Below the pieces are notes generated by a model that was not told where the DNA came from, did no database searches, and was given only the letters and a program-made list of their open reading frames with translations. The translations under genes were made by a program, and so were the position numbers. From Paenibacillus_AB hodogayensis (GTDB lineage: Bacteria > Bacillota > Bacilli > Paenibacillales > NBRC-103111), in assembly GCF_039536325.1 (NCBI RefSeq), contig NZ_BAAAYO010000017.1, positions 78,188 through 142,187 on the forward strand: DNA of 64,000 bases. The letters run 5' to 3'. This document shows, piece after piece, positions 26,234 through 34,914 of this stretch. Each line of letters opens with the position of its first letter. The first letter of the stretch is position 1.

Positions 26234-27598
26234 ATGGAAATTGATACGGTACTATGGAGCAAGCTGGTGACAGGAATGACACTAGGTTTTCATGCGATAT
26301 TCGCGACGATTGGTGTCGGTATCCCTCTCATGATCGCGATTGCTGAACTCATCGGCATCCGCAAGCAAGATTCTCACTACACATTGATGGCTAAGAGGTG
26401 GGCGCGGGGGTTTGTTGTATCCGTCGCGGTCGGTGTCGTAACAGGTACGGCGATCTCACTGCAATTGGCATTGGTGTGGCCGAATTTTATGAAGTTGGCG
26501 GGGAACGTAATTGCGCTTCCGTTATTCATGGAGGTGTTTGCATTCTTTTTTGAGGCTATATTTTTAGGCATTTATCTGTACACGTGGGATAGGTTCAAAA
26601 AACCATACATTCATTGGCTGCTCACGATCCCCATTGTCGCAGGGGCAGGCATGTCCGCTGTTTTTATCACGACTGTGAATGGTTTTATGAATCAACCCGG
26701 AGGATTTACCATGCATGGCGGACAATTTACAGCCGTTAACCCGGTGCAAGCTATGCTGAATACGGCGACGTTCTCCAAAGTATTCCATGTATTAAGCTCG
26801 GCCTACTTAACAGGAGGCGCTCTGCTAGCAGGAATCGCGGCCTTTACGATGCTTAGAAAAGGGGTCACTGGATACCACCAAAAGGCGTTAAAGCTTATGA
26901 TGGCCGTTGTCCTGTTGTTCGGACTGCTAAACACGGTAGCTGGAGATGTGTCCGCCAAGTTCTTGGCCGAGCATCAACCGGAAAAGCTTGCTGCTGCGGA
27001 ATGGCATTTTGAGACCAAGAGCGGAGCGGATTTGATTCTATTAGGATGGCTTAATGCCGAGCATGAAATTATAGGCGCGCTTCATCTGCCGAAGATTCTC
27101 AGCTTTCTGGCTTTTGGAAATTTTAACTCGAAAGTAACAGGTTTGAATGAATTTCCTCCGGATGAACAACCTCCGCTCCTTGTGCATTATTTTTTTGATT
27201 TGATGGCTGGCATCGGGTTTGCGTTATTGGGCATATCCGTTCTGTATTTCCTATTTACATTCTGGAAAAAGCGCAATGAACACAACAAATGGCTGCTCCG
27301 CATTATTGCTTTAGGTGCGCCGCTCGCATTTTTGGGAGTCGAGCTGGGCTGGTTTTACGCCGAGTTGGGGCGGCAGCCGTGGATTTTACGAGGATATATG
27401 CGTGTAGAAGAAGCGGCGACGACATCGCCAAGCGTGAGTATTCTTTTTTTTCTCTTCCTTCTTCTCTATATCGTATTAGGCGTGGTTAGCGTTCTTGTAC
27501 TTCGCCGCTTATTCAACAATAATCCAGCAGAATCGGAGATGGAGAAGTGGTCGCAGCATGCGGGCGACAAGAGGACAGGGAAGGGAGCGCATGCCTGA
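26234..27598 (+). CDS. cydA: Cytochrome bd ubiquinol/menaquinol oxidase subunit I
   Basis: 454 residues from ATG 26234 with GGAAGGGAGGCAG upstream. This membrane subunit binds the b and d hemes and oxidises quinol while reducing oxygen to water, giving high-affinity respiration at low oxygen. His20 (MTLGFHAIF) is the probable N-terminal heme ligand; the conserved ELGRQPWILRGYMR lies near 385-400. About nine hydrophobic segments are visible, with the quinol-binding region around 250-300. It is the first gene of a four-gene operon and overlaps cydB by one base (TGATG). No Rex-like site was recognised upstream. Confidence 0.97.
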   Translation: MEIDTVLWSKLVTGMTLGFHAIFATIGVGIPLMIAIAELIGIRKQDSHYTLMAKRWARGFVVSVAVGVVTGTAISLQLALVWPNFMKLAGNVIALPLFMEVFAFFFEAIFLGIYLYTWDRFKKPYIHWLLTIPIVAGAGMSAVFITTVNGFMNQPGGFTMHGGQFTAVNPVQAMLNTATFSKVFHVLSSAYLTGGALLAGIAAFTMLRKGVTGYHQKALKLMMAVVLLFGLLNTVAGDVSAKFLAEHQPEKLAAAEWHFETKSGADLILLGWLNAEHEIIGALHLPKILSFLAFGNFNSKVTGLNEFPPDEQPPLLVHYFFDLMAGIGFALLGISVLYFLFTFWKKRNEHNKWLLRIIALGAPLAFLGVELGWFYAELGRQPWILRGYMRVEEAATTSPSVSILFFLFLLLYIVLGVVSVLVLRRLFNNNPAESEMEKWSQHAGDKRTGKGAHA

Positions 27599-28611
27599 TG
27601 GGTTACGATTTGATTGGGATTTTGGTACTTTGGCTATTTTTGTACGGGTATCTGATTATAGCCTCCATTGACTTTGGAGCCGGTTTCTTTGCCTTTTATG
27701 CCCGCCTGACCAAGCAGGATCACCTCATTAATCGTCTGATTTCTCGATATTTGTCACCCGTATGGGAGATCACAAATGTATTTTTCGTCTTTTTCTACAT
27801 CGGCATGATCGGATTTTTTCCGGATACCGCCTATTACTATGGCTCGGCGCTGCTGATTCCGGGGAGTGTTGCGATCGTGCTGCTTGCTATTCGCGGTTCG
27901 TTCTATGCATTTGAAAACTATGGTTCCAAAAATAATATCGTCTATCTGTTTTTGTATGGCGCATCGGGTTTGCTGATCCCGGCTTCGTTGTCCGTGGCGC
28001 TGGCCTTGTCTGAAGGCGGCTTTATCTTGAAGCAGGATAAGACGGTTTCTCTGGATTATTGGGCTTTATTTACCAATCCATTGTCGTGGAGCATCGTTGG
28101 ATTGGCGATTGTGTCTGTCTTGTTTATTAGCGCCTGTTTTCTGGCGTTTTACGCTTCACGGGCAGAGGATCAAGCTGCGCTAAAGCTTATGCGGACCTAT
28201 GCGCTGTTCTGGAGCACACCGACGATTATTATCGCCCTGACGGCCTTTATCTATTTGGGGCAACACAATGAGCGACACTATCAAAATATGATGGATTTAT
28301 GGTGGCTGCTTGCACTTTCTGTTGCCTTTTTCATGATTGCGATGTGGCTGTTCTACCGCGGCCGCCGCTATGGGTTAGCATTTGTTTGCATCATGCTGCA
28401 ATTTTTCTGTGCCTTTTTCGCTTACGGGATTGGGCAGTATCCCTATATTCTTGATCCCTACATTACGATTCAGAGCGGCGTAACCTCATCCTCCATGGGC
28501 TTCGCGCTGGTTGTCGTATTTATCGGAGGCATGTGTCTATTGATTCCTTCCCTTATTTTGGTTTTCAAGCTGTTCTTGTTCGATGCAGATTACGTGAAAG
28601 GGAAAAAGTAG
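27598..28611 (+). CDS. cydB: Cytochrome bd oxidase subunit II
   Basis: 337 residues. The start ATG at 27598 overlaps the cydA stop, which fits translational coupling and beats an earlier in-frame start within cydA. It is a hydrophobic partner of CydA with about eight to nine helices; typical sequence includes SIDFGAGFFAFYAR and PVWEITNVFFVFFYIG. It has no hemes of its own in the family and stabilises the oxidase. A 39-bp gap separates it from cydD. Confidence 0.96.
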   Translation: MGYDLIGILVLWLFLYGYLIIASIDFGAGFFAFYARLTKQDHLINRLISRYLSPVWEITNVFFVFFYIGMIGFFPDTAYYYGSALLIPGSVAIVLLAIRGSFYAFENYGSKNNIVYLFLYGASGLLIPASLSVALALSEGGFILKQDKTVSLDYWALFTNPLSWSIVGLAIVSVLFISACFLAFYASRAEDQAALKLMRTYALFWSTPTIIIALTAFIYLGQHNERHYQNMMDLWWLLALSVAFFMIAMWLFYRGRRYGLAFVCIMLQFFCAFFAYGIGQYPYILDPYITIQSGVTSSSMGFALVVVFIGGMCLLIPSLILVFKLFLFDADYVKGKK

Positions 28612-28650
28612 GCTGATTACTCGCAGGCTAGTACCGTAAAGGAGCTGAGT

Positions 28651-30420
28651 TTGGTGAAGGGGAAAAGAAGCTTGATCGCTATACAGATGACCGCCCAACG
28701 CAAACGTCTCATGTATCTGACATTCATCTCGCTCGCACTAGGCGCCGCCATTGTAAGCCAGGCTGCATTGCTGGCTGAAGCCGTCCAGCGGATCTTTGTA
28801 GAGAAAGCATCATTTTCATCGGCTTCCCTACTGCTCGGCATCCTGCTGGTTGTGATGGCGATACGTACACTGTTGTCATATGGGAACGGGACAGTTGGTT
28901 TGCAAATGGCAGCGACCGCCAAAATAAATATGCGAGCAACCGTGCTTGAGAATTTCACGCATGCTTCCATGCCTTCCTCTCTTCGAGGGCAAACGGGAGG
29001 AAAGGTCAGTATTGCGCTGGATACTGTGGATGAGGCGGATAGTTATTTCAGTCAATACATGCCGCGTATGGTGGAAACGGTCATTATCCCCATTCTGATT
29101 TTAGTCGTTACGTTTACCCAACATGCCAATTCAGGTATCATCATGCTAGTTACGGCTCCGTTTATCCCGATTTTTATGATTTTGGTGGGGCTGAAGACGA
29201 AAAATAAATCAGAAGAAAAGTATGCGCAGTTGGCCGAGTTTGCCGGTACATTTCTGGATTCCCTTCAAGGGCTCGTTACGTTAAAAATATTCGGACGGAC
29301 CCGCCGTCAGCAGCAAGAAATCGAACGCAGCAGTTTGAGATACCGCGATGCCACAATGGATATTTTGAAGATTGCGTTTACGAATACCCTCATGCTGGAA
29401 TCGATTGTGATGCTGGGCATCGGGATTGTTGCTCTTGAACTGGCCATTCAGCTGCTTGTCTTCAAATCGATGTCGTTTCACACGGCCTTTTTTGTTTTGT
29501 TGCTCGTGCCCGAATTTTACAGCTTACTAAAGAGTTCGGGTACAGCTTTTCACAATGGGCGAACCAGTATGGGGGCGATTCGCAAGGTTGAAACCATGCT
29601 CGTGGACACGAACGATAGAAACGATCTGAAGGATCAGCCGATAGGGCTCCGGACATTCCCGAAGAAGCTGTATCCAATGCCGCCCGCCATTGAACTGGAC
29701 AATGTCCGGTTTCAGTATGCACCTGACTCATTTGAGCTGAATACAGGTTCGATCACAATTGGACCAGGAGCTCATATTGCCCTTGTTGGTCCTAGCGGAT
29801 CCGGCAAAACGACCTTGCTCCATCTTATAGCGGGATTACTAAAACCGGTGTCGGGGACCATTTTGGTGAATGGAAATCCGCTTACTCAACAGAATGAGAC
29901 GATATGGTTCGAACATATTAGCTACATTACGCAGCATCCTTACATTTTTGCAGGTACCTTCGCCGATAATATCGCGATCGGTGCCGGGCGGAAAGTCTCC
30001 AGGGCTGAAATTGAGGTGGCGGCTGCGGACGCGGGTCTTTCGAAGGTTGTATCCCAACTGGAGCAGGGATTTGATACCCCCGTCGGTGAAGGCGGTAGAG
30101 GACTATCCGGTGGGGAAAAGCAACGACTTGCCGTAGCGCGGGCTTTTTTGAAGCGAGCCCCCATCATTTTGTTCGATGAGCCGACCGTCGGACTCGATCT
30201 TCACACCGAGGGCATCCTGCAACATTCGATTGCAACCTTGGCAAAATCGGCGACGATGATTACGGTGGCTCACCGATTGTATACCATTCGATATGCGGAC
30301 AACATTTTGTTTATGGACCATGGCGTCCTAATGGGCTCGGGACATCACGACGAGCTTATGAAACGCCTGCCTGCGTATGCAGAGATGGTCGATGTCCAAC
30401 GCAAAGGGGTGCCGGGATGA
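28651..30420 (+). CDS. cydD: CydD-type thiol reductant ABC exporter subunit
   Basis: 589 residues from TTG 28651 (or GTG 28654) behind AAAGGAGCTGAG. A half-transporter with a six-helix membrane domain (about 20-320) and an ATPase domain: Walker A GPSGSGKTT near 376, signature LSGGEKQRLAVARAF, Walker B IILFDEPTVGLD. With CydC it forms the heterodimeric exporter of glutathione/cysteine-type thiols needed for cytochrome bd assembly. In Bacillus naming this first gene is often called cydC. It overlaps the next gene by ATGA. Confidence 0.94.
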   Translation: MVKGKRSLIAIQMTAQRKRLMYLTFISLALGAAIVSQAALLAEAVQRIFVEKASFSSASLLLGILLVVMAIRTLLSYGNGTVGLQMAATAKINMRATVLENFTHASMPSSLRGQTGGKVSIALDTVDEADSYFSQYMPRMVETVIIPILILVVTFTQHANSGIIMLVTAPFIPIFMILVGLKTKNKSEEKYAQLAEFAGTFLDSLQGLVTLKIFGRTRRQQQEIERSSLRYRDATMDILKIAFTNTLMLESIVMLGIGIVALELAIQLLVFKSMSFHTAFFVLLLVPEFYSLLKSSGTAFHNGRTSMGAIRKVETMLVDTNDRNDLKDQPIGLRTFPKKLYPMPPAIELDNVRFQYAPDSFELNTGSITIGPGAHIALVGPSGSGKTTLLHLIAGLLKPVSGTILVNGNPLTQQNETIWFEHISYITQHPYIFAGTFADNIAIGAGRKVSRAEIEVAAADAGLSKVVSQLEQGFDTPVGEGGRGLSGGEKQRLAVARAFLKRAPIILFDEPTVGLDLHTEGILQHSIATLAKSATMITVAHRLYTIRYADNILFMDHGVLMGSGHHDELMKRLPAYAEMVDVQRKGVPG

Positions 30421-32159
30421 ACGAGTTGGCTATTTTGTCCCACGCTATGATTAGGGAGCGCAAGGATATTATTCTTTCGATTTTAGGCGGATTTGTCGCC
30501 GGTATTGCTGGTGTGGTCCTCTTTTCTGCGAGCGGATATCTAATTTCGCAAACGGTGTTTGCACCTCCGCTTTATACGCTGATTGTACTTACTTCGTTGG
30601 TCAAGCTGCTTGGTTTGATTCGAGCGATAAGTCGTTATGGCGAGCGCTTATATTCGCACAGAGCGACATTCTCTATGCTTAGCCGTTTGCGAACATCCTT
30701 TTTTGCCAAACTTATCCCTTTAACGCCAGGCATTTTAAATCATAACCGTAGCGGGGATCTGCTTGCGCGAATCGTTGGGGATGTAGAGAGTTTGCAGCAC
30801 TATTTTTTACGCGTTGCGTATCCGCCGATCATTGTCGTCATGGTCTTTTTGACGACAATGCTGGCTACCGCCTCCTTTTCTTTCTGGATGGCTTGCTTGT
30901 TGCTACTCGGTATGCTGGGGACCGTATTGGTCGTGCCGGGAATCGTATTGCTGGGATATCGGAATATCATTGGGCATGTTCGCAACCAACGTGCGTTGTT
31001 GTCTACGGAAGTAACAGAGGTGTTATACGGTTTTCGCGAACTTAAAGTGTATGGTCAGCTTGCGCAGAGGGGGGAGCAACTTCGCCAAGCTTCTGCCGCA
31101 TTGGCAGCCGAGCAGCAGCGAGCGGCCGGACAACTGCTACGCGGACAATCGATGCATGTCTTTGTCACCTATCTGATTTCCTGGGGGGTGTTAGCACTTG
31201 GTGCTTATCTGATATCGGATGGAACGCTAGCTGGCGTATATCTGGCTATGCTTGTCATGGCCTCATTAACTGTATTTGAAGAAGCAGCGGCTATGGCCAC
31301 GCTGCCAGCCTATAAGCAAGATAGCGAACATGCAGCCAAGCGGCTGACGGAAGCCGTATTTGCTCCTACCATGCAGCCGGTGCAGCCAAGTCGCACGTTG
31401 AATACCGACCATGCCGTTTCTATTGAGTTATCCGGCGTTTCCTTTCAATATGAAGGGGATTGGAGGCCAGCGTTGAAGAACTTTTCGTTGCAAATTCCAC
31501 CAGGATCCAAAACGGCGATTGTCGGACCTAGCGGTTCAGGAAAGTCCACGCTGATTGAGTTGTTGCTCAAGCTGCGTACGCCGACGGCCGGGGATTTGCG
31601 ACTGAGCGGCTTATCGGTACAAGAGCTGGAGGAATCGAGCATTTGGAAAACGGCTAATGTCGTGCTGCAGCAAAGCCATTTTTTCCGGGGAACGATCCGG
31701 GATAACTTGCTCATGGATGGTGAGGACCATTCTGACGGCGACCTGTTGGATATCCTCGCTAAAGTGCAATTGCCGACCACTTCATTAACGGACCCCGTGT
31801 ACGAAAAGGGAGAAAATTTATCGGATGGCGAAAAACAGCGCTTGGCCCTGGCGCGGGCCATGCTTCGCAATGGAAAGCTATGGCTGCTGGATGAGCCGAC
31901 GTCTTCGCTGGACTACGTGACAGAGCAACGTGTTTTGACACACCTATACGAACAGGCGTCCGAAGATACGCTTCTGTTAATCTGTCACCGGCTTAATGGC
32001 TTGGAAGGAATGGACAGAATTGTAGTCGTGGAGCAAGGAAGAGTGATCGAAACGGGATCGTATTCAGAGCTGATGGAGCAAAACGGCTATTTTTATAAGA
32101 TGAAGCAAGTTGAGTTACAATTAATCGGCGAAGCTGGGGTCAACAGGCAAAGGGATTAA
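30417..32159 (+). CDS. cydC: CydC-type thiol reductant ABC exporter subunit
   Basis: 580 residues, the second half of the heterodimer. It starts with an ATGA overlap at 30417. The membrane domain (about 15-310) is followed by Walker A GPSGSGKSTLIELL near 367, signature LSDGEKQRLALARAM with Asp in place of the usual Gly, and Walker B WLLDEPTSSLD. The degenerate signature suggests asymmetric ATP sites, which is common in this pair. It is the last gene of the cyd operon, closed by the terminator at 32256. Confidence 0.94.
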   Translation: MNELAILSHAMIRERKDIILSILGGFVAGIAGVVLFSASGYLISQTVFAPPLYTLIVLTSLVKLLGLIRAISRYGERLYSHRATFSMLSRLRTSFFAKLIPLTPGILNHNRSGDLLARIVGDVESLQHYFLRVAYPPIIVVMVFLTTMLATASFSFWMACLLLLGMLGTVLVVPGIVLLGYRNIIGHVRNQRALLSTEVTEVLYGFRELKVYGQLAQRGEQLRQASAALAAEQQRAAGQLLRGQSMHVFVTYLISWGVLALGAYLISDGTLAGVYLAMLVMASLTVFEEAAAMATLPAYKQDSEHAAKRLTEAVFAPTMQPVQPSRTLNTDHAVSIELSGVSFQYEGDWRPALKNFSLQIPPGSKTAIVGPSGSGKSTLIELLLKLRTPTAGDLRLSGLSVQELEESSIWKTANVVLQQSHFFRGTIRDNLLMDGEDHSDGDLLDILAKVQLPTTSLTDPVYEKGENLSDGEKQRLALARAMLRNGKLWLLDEPTSSLDYVTEQRVLTHLYEQASEDTLLLICHRLNGLEGMDRIVVVEQGRVIETGSYSELMEQNGYFYKMKQVELQLIGEAGVNRQRD

Positions 32160-32255
32160 GGTTTGCCCACCCCACACATGTGGAGTGCTGCTCACTGTTA
32201 GTTTGGAGCGGGACATAATTCGGAGATGTGGCGAAAAATAGAGCATAACCAGTGA

Positions 32256-32288
32256 AAGCCTGTGGTCTAATTCCCCACAGGCTTTTTT
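32256..32288 (+). terminator. Intrinsic terminator of the cyd operon
   Basis: AAGCCTGTGG (32256-32265) pairs with CCACAGGCTT (32275-32284), followed by TTTT. It lies about 100 bp after cydC; the bases between hold no gene. Confidence 0.9.
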
Positions 32289-32335
32289 GGACTTCTGGAT
32301 ACTGCTGGCAAATGAGAGTGGCATTGAGTGGTGCA

Positions 32336-32373
32336 GGGACGTTTGTGTCACTAGCCAGTGACACAAACGTCCC
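32336..32373. repeat. Perfect 17-bp inverted repeat, family 2
   Basis: GGGACGTTTGTGTCACT (32336-32352), loop AGCC, AGTGACACAAACGTCCC (32357-32373). No T-run follows, so it is not a typical terminator. Like the hairpin repeat family it has TGACA near the apex and GGGA/TCCC at the base. Confidence 0.8.
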
Positions 32374-32640
32374 CTTAAACACTTCTGATGACAAACATAT
32401 ACTTATTAGAACGAGAAGCATTTACAGAAAACCTGTCTATTAAAAAAGTTCGCGGGCGCTTTAATGATATGATATGTTTTGTGTCATTGAATTAATCTAC
32501 TCTTTCTTCCCATATATTCTTCAAACAGAATTAATTTGAAAAACTACATGAGCCGATAAAAACATGCTTTTACTCATTTGGGAGTGAACTATTTGGAATT
32601 ATGATGAAATAACTGGTAATATCAAAGGGTGGGTTGATTG
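32374..32640. other. AT-rich region without a gene
   Basis: Stops are frequent in all frames and no structure is recognised. Confidence 0.4.
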
Positions 32641-32881
32641 TGCAGATTCGATTTTGGTTGGGAAGAATATGGTGATCTTAAAACTACCGCAGAACATGTT
32701 TTAGAAGCTTTTAGAAAACCTATTTTGATACATTTACCTGAGAACAATGTTACACTGATTGAAATGTAATCAATAAGAAATTGTGTACTAATAGCACGGC
32801 AGTACCCAATCCAAATTATTGAAGGGTCGGTATATGAAACATTAAAACAAGGGTATCATATGCTTACTCATAAGATAGAGT
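32641..32881 (+). pseudogene. Decayed small hypothetical gene
   Basis: The plus strand reads FDFGWEEYGDLKTTAEHVLE and then RKPILIHLPENNVTLIEM before a stop. Further weak coding (YPIQIIEGSVYETLKQGYHM) continues to a stop near 32880. There is no clear start. The family is not recognised. AT-rich like the following cassette. Confidence 0.35.
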
Positions 32882-32900
32882 AGAGGGGATTGTTGTAAGA

Positions 32901-32993
32901 ATGGAACGTTGGGAATATAAAACTATTAAGCTTCGTCCAACACAAGAATTTTTGGGGGTGAAATTCGAACCAAAAGTACTTGAAGTACTTCAG
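32901..32993 (+). pseudogene. DUF4177-type protein, truncated by cassette
   Basis: The ATG at 32901 encodes MERWEYKTIKLRPTQEFLG, which matches the start of small DUF4177 proteins, and continues to KFEPKVLEVLQ. At 32994 the cassette repeat CTAACACCATATT begins and the rest of the frame (to 33131) is repeat sequence. The C-terminal half of the domain was not found after the cassette. Confidence 0.65.
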
Positions 32994-33150
32994 CTAACAC
33001 CATATTCACGCTTCGGGCCATACGGCCCTCGGTCCGCCCGAGGGATTTCGGAGAAGCAGATTCAGGCGGACACATCCTTCCACCTAACCGCGTCGCGGCC
33101 GCCCGTTGGGCTTAAGGTGGAAGGACTTTAGCCGAAAGAAGTTCTTAATT
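32994..33150 (+). repeat. Cassette left-end structured repeat
   Basis: It starts CTAACACCATATTCACGCT and contains GGGCCATACGGCCC and a 10-bp stem CCTTCCACCT / AGGTGGAAGG (33076-33085, 33115-33124) enclosing CTAAC and GTTGGGC motifs. The first 20 bp recur at 33932 after the nucleotidyltransferase gene. Confidence 0.7.
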
Positions 33151-33164
33151 TAGGAGGAGTCTAT

Positions 33165-33935
33165 ATGATATTAGAAAAAGTTATAAATAGAATTGTAATA
33201 CAAAGTGAATATAAGGATTTTGTTGATAAGTATATAGATAATATACTTACCGAATTTAAAGGTAAGATTCATAGCATTTATATGTGTGGCTCGATTCCAA
33301 AAGGAACTGCTAAACCTTTTAAGTCAGATGCAGACTTTACTATTGTATGTGTAAATCCCAAAGATATTGATTACGAAAGATTGTCAAATATTAAAGACAG
33401 GCTTTTGGAAGAATATCCAGTAGTAACTAAGATTGATACGACAATTTGCTCGATTGACGATGTATTAAGTAAACCAAATGATTGGGGTTTTTGGGTAAAG
33501 ATAATTTGTGTTTGCATATATGGTCATGACGTTGGTGAAAAAGTACCACCGATAATTATTTCTCCAGAGTTCATTTTAGACTTAAATACAGAGACCAAGA
33601 AGGAAGTAGATCGTAGACATAGTTTACTTTCTAATGCTAGTGATAACACAATGAAAAATAGATATATTAAAGGTTACTCTAAGAGATTAATTCGTGCATT
33701 ATACTCTTTGGTTTTAGAAGATACAGGTGTATGGCAAGATGACATTATTAAGATGAAGAATGCCATATTAAACTATTGTGAGATTGACTCCGCTTTAGTT
33801 GATTATCTGTATGCTTGTTACTTGGATAGTAATAATGTACTTGTTGAAGAGTTTCTGGGAATTGCAGATGAAGTATATAGCTATTTTGAGAACGCCTTAA
33901 ATGCAATGGCTGCTTCCAGAACTTCCTTCGACTAA
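33165..33935 (+). CDS. Nucleotidyltransferase (aminoglycoside-type or minimal NT)
   Basis: 256 residues from ATG 33165 behind TTTAGGAGGAGTC. The polymerase-beta-type active site is CGSIPKGTAKPFKSDADFTI (about 40-60): GS, then Ser-Asp-x-Asp with two metal-binding Asp. A third acidic residue is likely in KIDTTICSID near 90. The family transfers a nucleotide to a small molecule or protein; aminoglycoside adenylyltransferases look like this, but the substrate is not shown. The gene is clearly more AT-rich than the operons around it. It lies between matched repeats (32994, 33932), so it looks like a mobile cassette. Confidence 0.75.
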   Translation: MILEKVINRIVIQSEYKDFVDKYIDNILTEFKGKIHSIYMCGSIPKGTAKPFKSDADFTIVCVNPKDIDYERLSNIKDRLLEEYPVVTKIDTTICSIDDVLSKPNDWGFWVKIICVCIYGHDVGEKVPPIIISPEFILDLNTETKKEVDRRHSLLSNASDNTMKNRYIKGYSKRLIRALYSLVLEDTGVWQDDIIKMKNAILNYCEIDSALVDYLYACYLDSNNVLVEEFLGIADEVYSYFENALNAMAASRTSFD

Positions 33936-34015
33936 CACCATATTGACGCTCCGGGTCACTCTGAGAAGCGAGTGACCACATCCAGCCCCTAAGTCCGTCG
34001 GGACGTCAAAAAAAT
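33932..34015 (+). repeat. Cassette right-end structured repeat
   Basis: CTAACACCATATTGACGCT overlaps the nucleotidyltransferase stop codon. It is followed by GGGTCACTC...GAGTGACC and GTCCGTCGGGACGTC hairpins. It shares its first 20 bp with the left-end repeat. Confidence 0.7.
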
Positions 34016-34025
34016 AATTGTAAGA

Positions 34026-34080
34026 AGACAAGAACATATATCGATGCGAATCCCACGATTAGAGCGGATTTTTTATTTTA
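34026..34080 (+). repeat. Dispersed hairpin repeat, degenerate copy
   Basis: GACAAGAACATATATCGATG followed by CCACGATTAGAGCGGATTTTTT resembles the first half of the family (GACAAGAAC then a terminator-like hairpin). The long hairpin is absent. Confidence 0.5.
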
Positions 34081-34187
34081 GCCCTGTATTAAGGCAAAGA
34101 TACCGTTTTTCATTTTTCATTTAATGAGATTGAGGAGTTTCAGAGAAAGCGTTCATTTTCTTGTCTTTTATACAGAGGTGAAGTATT

Positions 34188-34310
34188 GTCGGGTGACAAG
34201 AACATTGTCCCATTAATTGCCGCATAAATCGCGGCTTTTGCTATTTATGGGATAAAGTTCTTGTCAATTCTCCGTGACAAGAACTTTATCCCATTCCCGA
34301 CAACACAACT
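34188..34310 (+). repeat. Dispersed hairpin repeat, complete copy E (reference)
   Basis: GTCGGGTGACAAGAACATTG is followed by a CCGC-ATAAAT-CGCGG hairpin with a T-run. Then an 18-bp perfect hairpin: GGGATAAAGTTCTTGTCA (34249-34266), loop ATTCTCCG, TGACAAGAACTTTATCCC (34275-34292), then ATTCCCGACAACACAAC. The following 110 bp match the sequence after copy B. Confidence 0.88.
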
Positions 34311-34425
34311 GGTCCACGCGTTCCAGAAGTTGTAGTTAAGCGATTAAGCCCAATAAAACAAGGGGCAGCCTGAGTATTCGGGCTCAGTACTGGATTCCGG
34401 CTTGCAGCTTGGGCGGCATGTTTGT
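34311..34425. repeat. Long flank shared with 5.1 kb
   Basis: GTTAAGCGATTAAGCCCAAT through GGCGGCATGTTTG matches 5106-5215. On the minus strand both copies keep the frame around APCFIGLNRLTT. Confidence 0.6.
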
Positions 34426-34914
34426 GCGAACCCTCGCATTCCAAAATTGTATTTCGAAAAAGCGTGGAGGCAGATGCCTGTGAGCGGACCAGGCGCGCTT
34501 CACAAAAGTCTTATCGCGCCTTCGTATTTGTATGCGATTCATTCAGACCTGCAAGGAGTATGAAGCCATTCGCAAGTGCGGCGATCTGATCATAATACGT
34601 CCGGCATTCGAGCAGATCATGTGCCAGATGACACAAAACCATAATTTCATGAGGATGCCACCGCGCGATCGGCGATCGTAGGAGATTACGTGTTACCCAA
34701 TTACGCCGACATCCAGATGCACAAGCGCGATTGGTCACGTCGTTGCTGTTCCGTCGCCAGGCGCGCTTGTATAGGCACATGCAGCATGTGTGAAGAAAGC
34801 CCGCTTGCAGATCGCAGCACGTTTCAGCGATCCGCAAGCGGGCTTCATTGCATTTCACGCTAACGAGCGGCGGATGTACGAGTGCTGATGCAGCATTGTT
34901 TGCAGTCTGTAACC
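34426..34914. other. Region with a long hairpin, no supported gene
   Basis: A 115-codon minus-strand frame (34511-34858) has no ribosome site and no recognisable family, so it is not called. A strong hairpin occupies 34799-34843. Confidence 0.4.
34799..34843. terminator. Long GC-rich hairpin upstream of the AraC stop
   Basis: GCCCGCTTGCAGATCGC pairs with GCGATCCGCAAGCGGGC (one mismatch) around an 11-nt loop. It lies 70 bp beyond the 3' end of the minus-strand AraC gene and may terminate it. The minus strand gives only a short A/T run. Confidence 0.55.

Noticed and set aside
32336..32373. Terminator
   Set aside because: The stem is strong but no T-run follows and a proper terminator for the cyd operon already lies at 32256-32288.
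34511..34858. 115-codon minus-strand frame
   Set aside because: Cys/Arg-rich, no ribosome site, spans a strong hairpin, no family recognised.
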